Assembly: GCA_029379385.1 (NCBI GenBank)
Contig: CM055607.1
Location: 10,912,001-10,976,000, forward strand
DNA length: 64,000 nucleotides
Reading direction: 5' to 3'
DNA from: Quillaja saponaria
Lineage: Eukaryota; Streptophyta; Magnoliopsida; Fabales; Quillajaceae
The stretch's first letter is position 1. Each line of letters opens with the position of its first letter. Under the pieces are notes generated by a model. That model was not told the DNA's origin. It saw nothing but the letters and a program-made list of their open reading frames with translations, and did no database searches. Positions 59,982 to 64,000 of the stretch are shown here, one piece after another. The translations under genes were made by a program, and so were the position numbers.

Positions 59982-62122
59982 ATGATCAACTTGGCCTTAA
60001 GTATAGTTCTTTGTTGTGTAGTTTTATTATTTCCTGCAACAAGCATAGTTCTTTGCATTGAGATTGAAGAGTACTACCCAAGTGAAAGAGATGCTCTGCT
60101 CCAATTAAGGGATTATGCAAGTTCTGCTTCTGATTTGCACTCGAATTGGACAGGACCGCCTTGTGTCAACAGCAGAAGCAGATGGAGTGGTATTGCTTGT
60201 TCAAATTGGCATGTTGTTGATATTGTCCTTGAAGAAATTCAGCTCACTGGTTCCTTACCTCCTACATTCCTACAAAACATAACTTTCCTAACCAAACTTA
60301 GCTTCAGAAACAATTCAATTTCCGGCCTGCTACCATACCTTACTAATCTTGTTCACTTGGAATATGTATCATTTTCATATAATCGCTTCTCGGGGTCAAT
60401 TCCTGTGGATTACATTGAATTGCCTAATCTCAAAGTGCTACAGCTGCAAGATAATTATTTAGATGGTCAAATTCCACCTTTTAATCAATCATCATTGACG
60501 AGCTTCAACGTTTCGTATAATCATCTCGGAGGTCAAATTCCTAGCACTAGTGTGTTACAAAGATTCTCAAGTAGCTCCTATGATCATAACTCAGATCTTT
60601 GTGGGAAGCCTTTGGAAAATTTATGCCCTTCTCCACCTCCTGCCCCAATTTTTGCTCCACCTCCTTCTCCTATTGCTCCAAACCCAGAAGTGGACAAGCG
60701 TAAGAAGAGTCTCCAAGTGTGGAATATTGCTCTAATTGCAGCTGCAGCTGCACTAGTTCCTTTCGTAGCCATTGTTTTTTTCTTGTGTTATTACAAGAGG
60801 GTGCATGAAAAAGAAACACCAACAAGTGAGCAGACAGGTATGTAATGCATTGTTGTTTTCCATGCTAATAATGCTACTAAATGTCAATTATTTTTTTTGG
60901 GGAAATATTGTAAAATTATTCATAGAAAGCAGAGGGTTTTGGACTGTCATACTCAAAAAACAAAGATGTTTATCATCTGATGCTTTCTGTTTTCTTTTTT
61001 ACAATTAGGGCATGGTTTTAGAGGGTGGGCACAGAAGATGTCTAGTTTAGAGAGCACAGAGGATCCTGAAAGAACCGGCCAATTAGAATTTTTCAACAAA
61101 GAATTGCCAGGATTTGACTTGGATGATTTGTTAAGGGCATCAGCTGAGGTTCTAGGCAAGGGAAATTTGGGTACGACGTATAAAGCAACACTTGAAACCG
61201 GTCAAGTTGTCACCACTAAGAGGCTCAAAAACATGAATGACTTGACCAAGAAGGAATTTCTTCAGCAGATGCAGTTGCTAGGAAATTTGAGGCATGAAAA
61301 TCTTGTAGATATTATCTCTTTCTATTATTCCAAGGAGGAGAAGCTGGTTATATATGAGTTTGTCCCTAATGGCACTTTATTTGAGCTTTTACATGGTTAG
61401 TTGAAGTTCTTTATCTTCTTTTATAGATTGCCATTACATTCCTAGTGATAACACCTAATGATTAGAAGAGTAAATTTTCATGTTAACTTAGAATGCTGAT
61501 ATCCAAAACCTTGTTGGTGCTAGAGAATAAAGGTAATGGAAGAGCACCTCTGGATTGGGCTACACGACATGCTATTGTCAAAGAGATAGCAAAGGGTCTA
61601 GCTTTTCTTCACCAGTCCTTACCTTCTCATAAGGTTCCTCATGCCAACCTTAAATCATCCAATGTTCTAATTCATCAGAATGATAGAAATTGTCATTCCA
61701 AGCTAACAGACTTTGGCTTCTTACCACTACTTCCCACTCGAAAACTCTCTGAAAAGCTAGCTATCAGTAAGTCACCAGAATTTGCGCAAGGGAAGAAGCT
61801 GACACACAAAGCTGATGTCTATTGCTTTGGTATCATCCTACTAGAGATCATAACTGGAAGGATTCCTGGTGAAATCTCAGGAGGAAGCGAAGAAACTACT
61901 GGTGATCTTTCTGATTGGGTTAGAATGGTGGTGAACAATGACTGGTCTACTGATATATTGGATGTAGAGATACAAGCTGCAAATGAAGGACATGATGAGA
62001 TGTTAAAGCTAACAGAGATAGCTCTGGAGTGTACAGATATGACACCAGAGAAGAGGCCGAAAATGAGTGAAGTATTGAGAAGGATAGAAGAGATAGAGAA
62101 AAAGAAAAAAGAGAATGAATGA
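59982..62122 (+). CDS. LRR receptor-like kinase, subfamily III type, probable pseudokinase, 3 exons
   Basis: Exons are 59982-60837, 61009-61395 and 61524-62122; 1,842 nt encode 613 aa. A signal peptide (about 1-25) is followed by an LRR N-cap (ERDALLQLRDYA...WSGIAC), about four or five short LRRs (LTGSLPPTF, FSGSIPVDY, LDGQIPPF, LGGQIP), a Pro-rich spacer, a basic stop and a transmembrane helix (about 246-270). The kinase domain keeps the glycine loop GKGNLGTTYKA (335-345), the lysine TTKRL (Lys356) and DFG (477-479), but the HRD motif is HAN (454-456), so the catalytic Asp is absent. Most LRR-III receptors are such atypical kinases and signal through partners (family knowledge). Exon 3 could also start at 61533; 61524 restores the usual residues before GNGRAPLDW. 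Confidence 0.93.
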
Positions 62123-64000
62123 CACTAATGATTTTTGCAGTATTATGTCTTGCATTACGTGGTAATGCAGCACGTACAGGAATGCTCATAATTTAATAGA
62201 GACACTCAAACCAGAAATGGAGTTACTTCGACACATGAATGAAAAAGATAAAACTATTCTTTTGATGAGATTAAATTTATGTCTCAAAATGTAGACAAAG
62301 AGTTTAGTTTATGAACGGAGTTTTTGGTACATTGGTTCATTTTGTGGATTCCTTTGTAAGTTTCTGGTAGTGAATAATGAATTTGAAAACTATTATACAA
62401 AAGGTTATACAGGAGTTTCCCCTTTCACAATGTCATCTGAGCTTCACCAATCTTCTTGCTATCGATCTTTTTTGTTGTATATTATATTGTTTATCAATAT
62501 CATCCATCTTGTTAGGCTTGCACCTTAGGATCCAATAACTTTGGTGAAGCTAAGCCTACTAACTGATAAGTAAAAGCTTGTTTGATAGGATAGCCTCAAA
62601 AATGTTGCATAGCTTAGAGGAAACCAAGGATATAAATTAAAACAAAATGATTCAGAAACGGAGGACCATAACTCACAAATCAAACTGAATTGCCTTTGGC
62701 TCTCCCAGGACAGAGAAAACCCATATCATATTTTTTTTTATGTATTTAAAAACGTTGAACTGTGTTAGAGCTGATTTTTGTCCAAGTTGGAGATCTGGCT
62801 ACTCTCCTCCCTGATCTTCAATAAACCTGCATGGTGGTTCTGGAGACTAGTTAGCACTCCGAAGTTCAAGTCAGTAGAGAGCTAAGCAAATATAAATACA
62901 CAAAAAAGAAGTTAAAGAAAAGAAAACCTTGGAGCCTTAAGGCTATATATATATATATATATATATATACAGAGGATACCTGTCCAATAATGTGGTGACA
63001 CGTGTTCGTGCCGCGTGTCACATTGTAATTAGTCAAAGTGAAATCCTGTATTAACAAACTGGATTCTTTACTATTAATTACTAACTCCTGATTTAATGTA
63101 TGAGTTTTTCTTCGTTATAGATTGAATGTGGTAGATCATAGCAGCAGGCACAGCAAAATTCTAAATGTGAGCAAAACACCAGTTAGGCAGTTACCAATAT
63201 ACACATGAATAATTTAATTTCTTTCCATTTATTTAAAAATAACATATAAGGATGTTTATCTGATATGAAGTTACAAAGCCTCAATTCTCAATTATATGCT
63301 AAATGTGTCAAGCAAAAAAGAACTGCATGGTACAGACTGCAGATAAGAGTCACCTAGCTAATTCTTTGCTGGTTTAGTTTTCTGCAAATAACTGATGATG
63401 AATAACTTTGTCTGTATATGTTTTATTACTCGTCCACCATTCATTTATTTTGAGAAAACTAGTCGCGTGGCGGAATTTGTCCATTTCCAAAGCCAAAGAA
63501 TTTTTAAATGTTTGTGTTGGACTTGGACTCTTGGACTAGGCCAATATCTTTAGCCCAGAAACTATGTTTGCATATAGAACAGCAATCCGAAAGCAAGCTG
63601 CTTATCCCTTGCCAGATAAGTTTTACAGGTTTTTTTTCTTTTTTTTTGCTACAATAAGTTTCTGTTTTAGGAGCACAAAGAAAATTGAAAGAAAAAGTTT
63701 AATCCTCATCATTTAAGACAAGGATGAAGTTGATCCTGCAACCGAACATTTATTTTATTTTGATGAAGTTGGATGGGAAAGATTAGTGTCAAAGTCAAGG
63801 GATAGGCATGGTTTCTAGTTTCAACTGAGCAGCTAACACACATATCCCCACGTGTCCAATTGGTGTCATGGTAACCCCCAAGTGTCATGCATACTTCTAA
63901 CACCTATTTGGCTAATTTAAGCAATAACGCTCCACATTTCAGTCATGCACACAACCTCTCTCATTCTCTCTATTTTCGGTTTTCAATTGCCAAAGAAAAG
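62123..64000. other. Gene-free right end of the window
   Basis: After the receptor kinase 3'UTR no coding exon is convincing. A (TA)n tract lies at about 62945-62968. ABRE-like ACGTGT cores occur near 62999 (gacacgtgttcg) and 63851 (cccacgtgtcc). The pyrimidine-rich end (cctctctcattctctcta) could be the leader of a gene beyond the window. Small minus-strand frames (62866-63057, 63709-63903) are not accepted. Confidence 0.45.
62944..62968. repeat. (TA)n microsatellite
   Basis: An uninterrupted TA dinucleotide tract of about 12 units. Other simple repeats in the window are near 3396 (AT), 6378 (TA), 36194 (GA), 50558 (AG) and 59141 (AAT). Confidence 0.85.

Overview
This window is nuclear DNA from a flowering plant, almost certainly a eudicot. 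Introns are GT-AG, AT-rich and numerous, intergenic DNA is AT-rich and full of decayed plant transposons, and the proteins match plant-specific families: NDR1/HIN1-like, UPF0426 chloroplast protein, LRR-III receptor kinase and plant pectate lyase. I cannot name the species from sequence alone. No tRNA, rRNA, CRISPR, plastid or bacterial DNA was seen. I rebuilt exon structures by hand from splice signals, reading-frame phase and remembered family motifs. The coding lengths of nearly all genes close in frame, but none was checked by alignment or RNA data.

Layout. 1-6.4 kb is gene-free: a candidate solo LTR (1680-2909, TSD catct) and a PIF/Harbinger transposase exon remnant (4091-4323). 6.4-14.9 kb (+) is a BRO1-domain protein gene with 11 coding exons and a 5'UTR intron. 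16.0-18.3 kb (-) is a CCDC12/cwf18-type splicing factor. 19.4-20.1 kb (-) is a single-exon NHL6-like gene. 20.9-25.7 kb (-) is a 10-exon zinc alcohol dehydrogenase-like gene. 25.9-30.66 kb is an almost whole but dead Mutator-like element with TIRs of more than 200 bp. 31.7-33.7 kb (-) is an MTP1-type zinc transporter. 35.6-37.3 kb (-) is TIM13. 38.1-40.1 kb is a degenerate repeat-flanked element with a reverse-transcriptase-type RNase H fragment. 40.4-43.6 kb (-) is a METTL21-like methyltransferase. 44.5-47.3 kb (-) is a UPF0426 plastid protein. 48.4-49.9 kb (+) is a pectate lyase containing a GC-AG intron. 50.1-52.3 kb (-) is a conserved small acidic/basic protein with a U12-type AT-AC intron. 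54.6-58.8 kb (-) is an AT3G52170-like protein. 60.0-62.1 kb (+) is an LRR receptor-like kinase whose catalytic HRD motif is HAN. 62.1-64.0 kb has no gene.

The genes do not form a pathway or cluster; this is an ordinary collinear eukaryotic neighbourhood of unrelated housekeeping and signalling genes. The unusual content is structural: two non-canonical introns in adjacent genes, a dead MULE with preserved long TIRs, several local duplications (one at a stop codon), an unidentified coding-like relic inside a BRO1-gene intron, and a 24-base G tract. I found no convincing evidence of a previously undescribed biological system.
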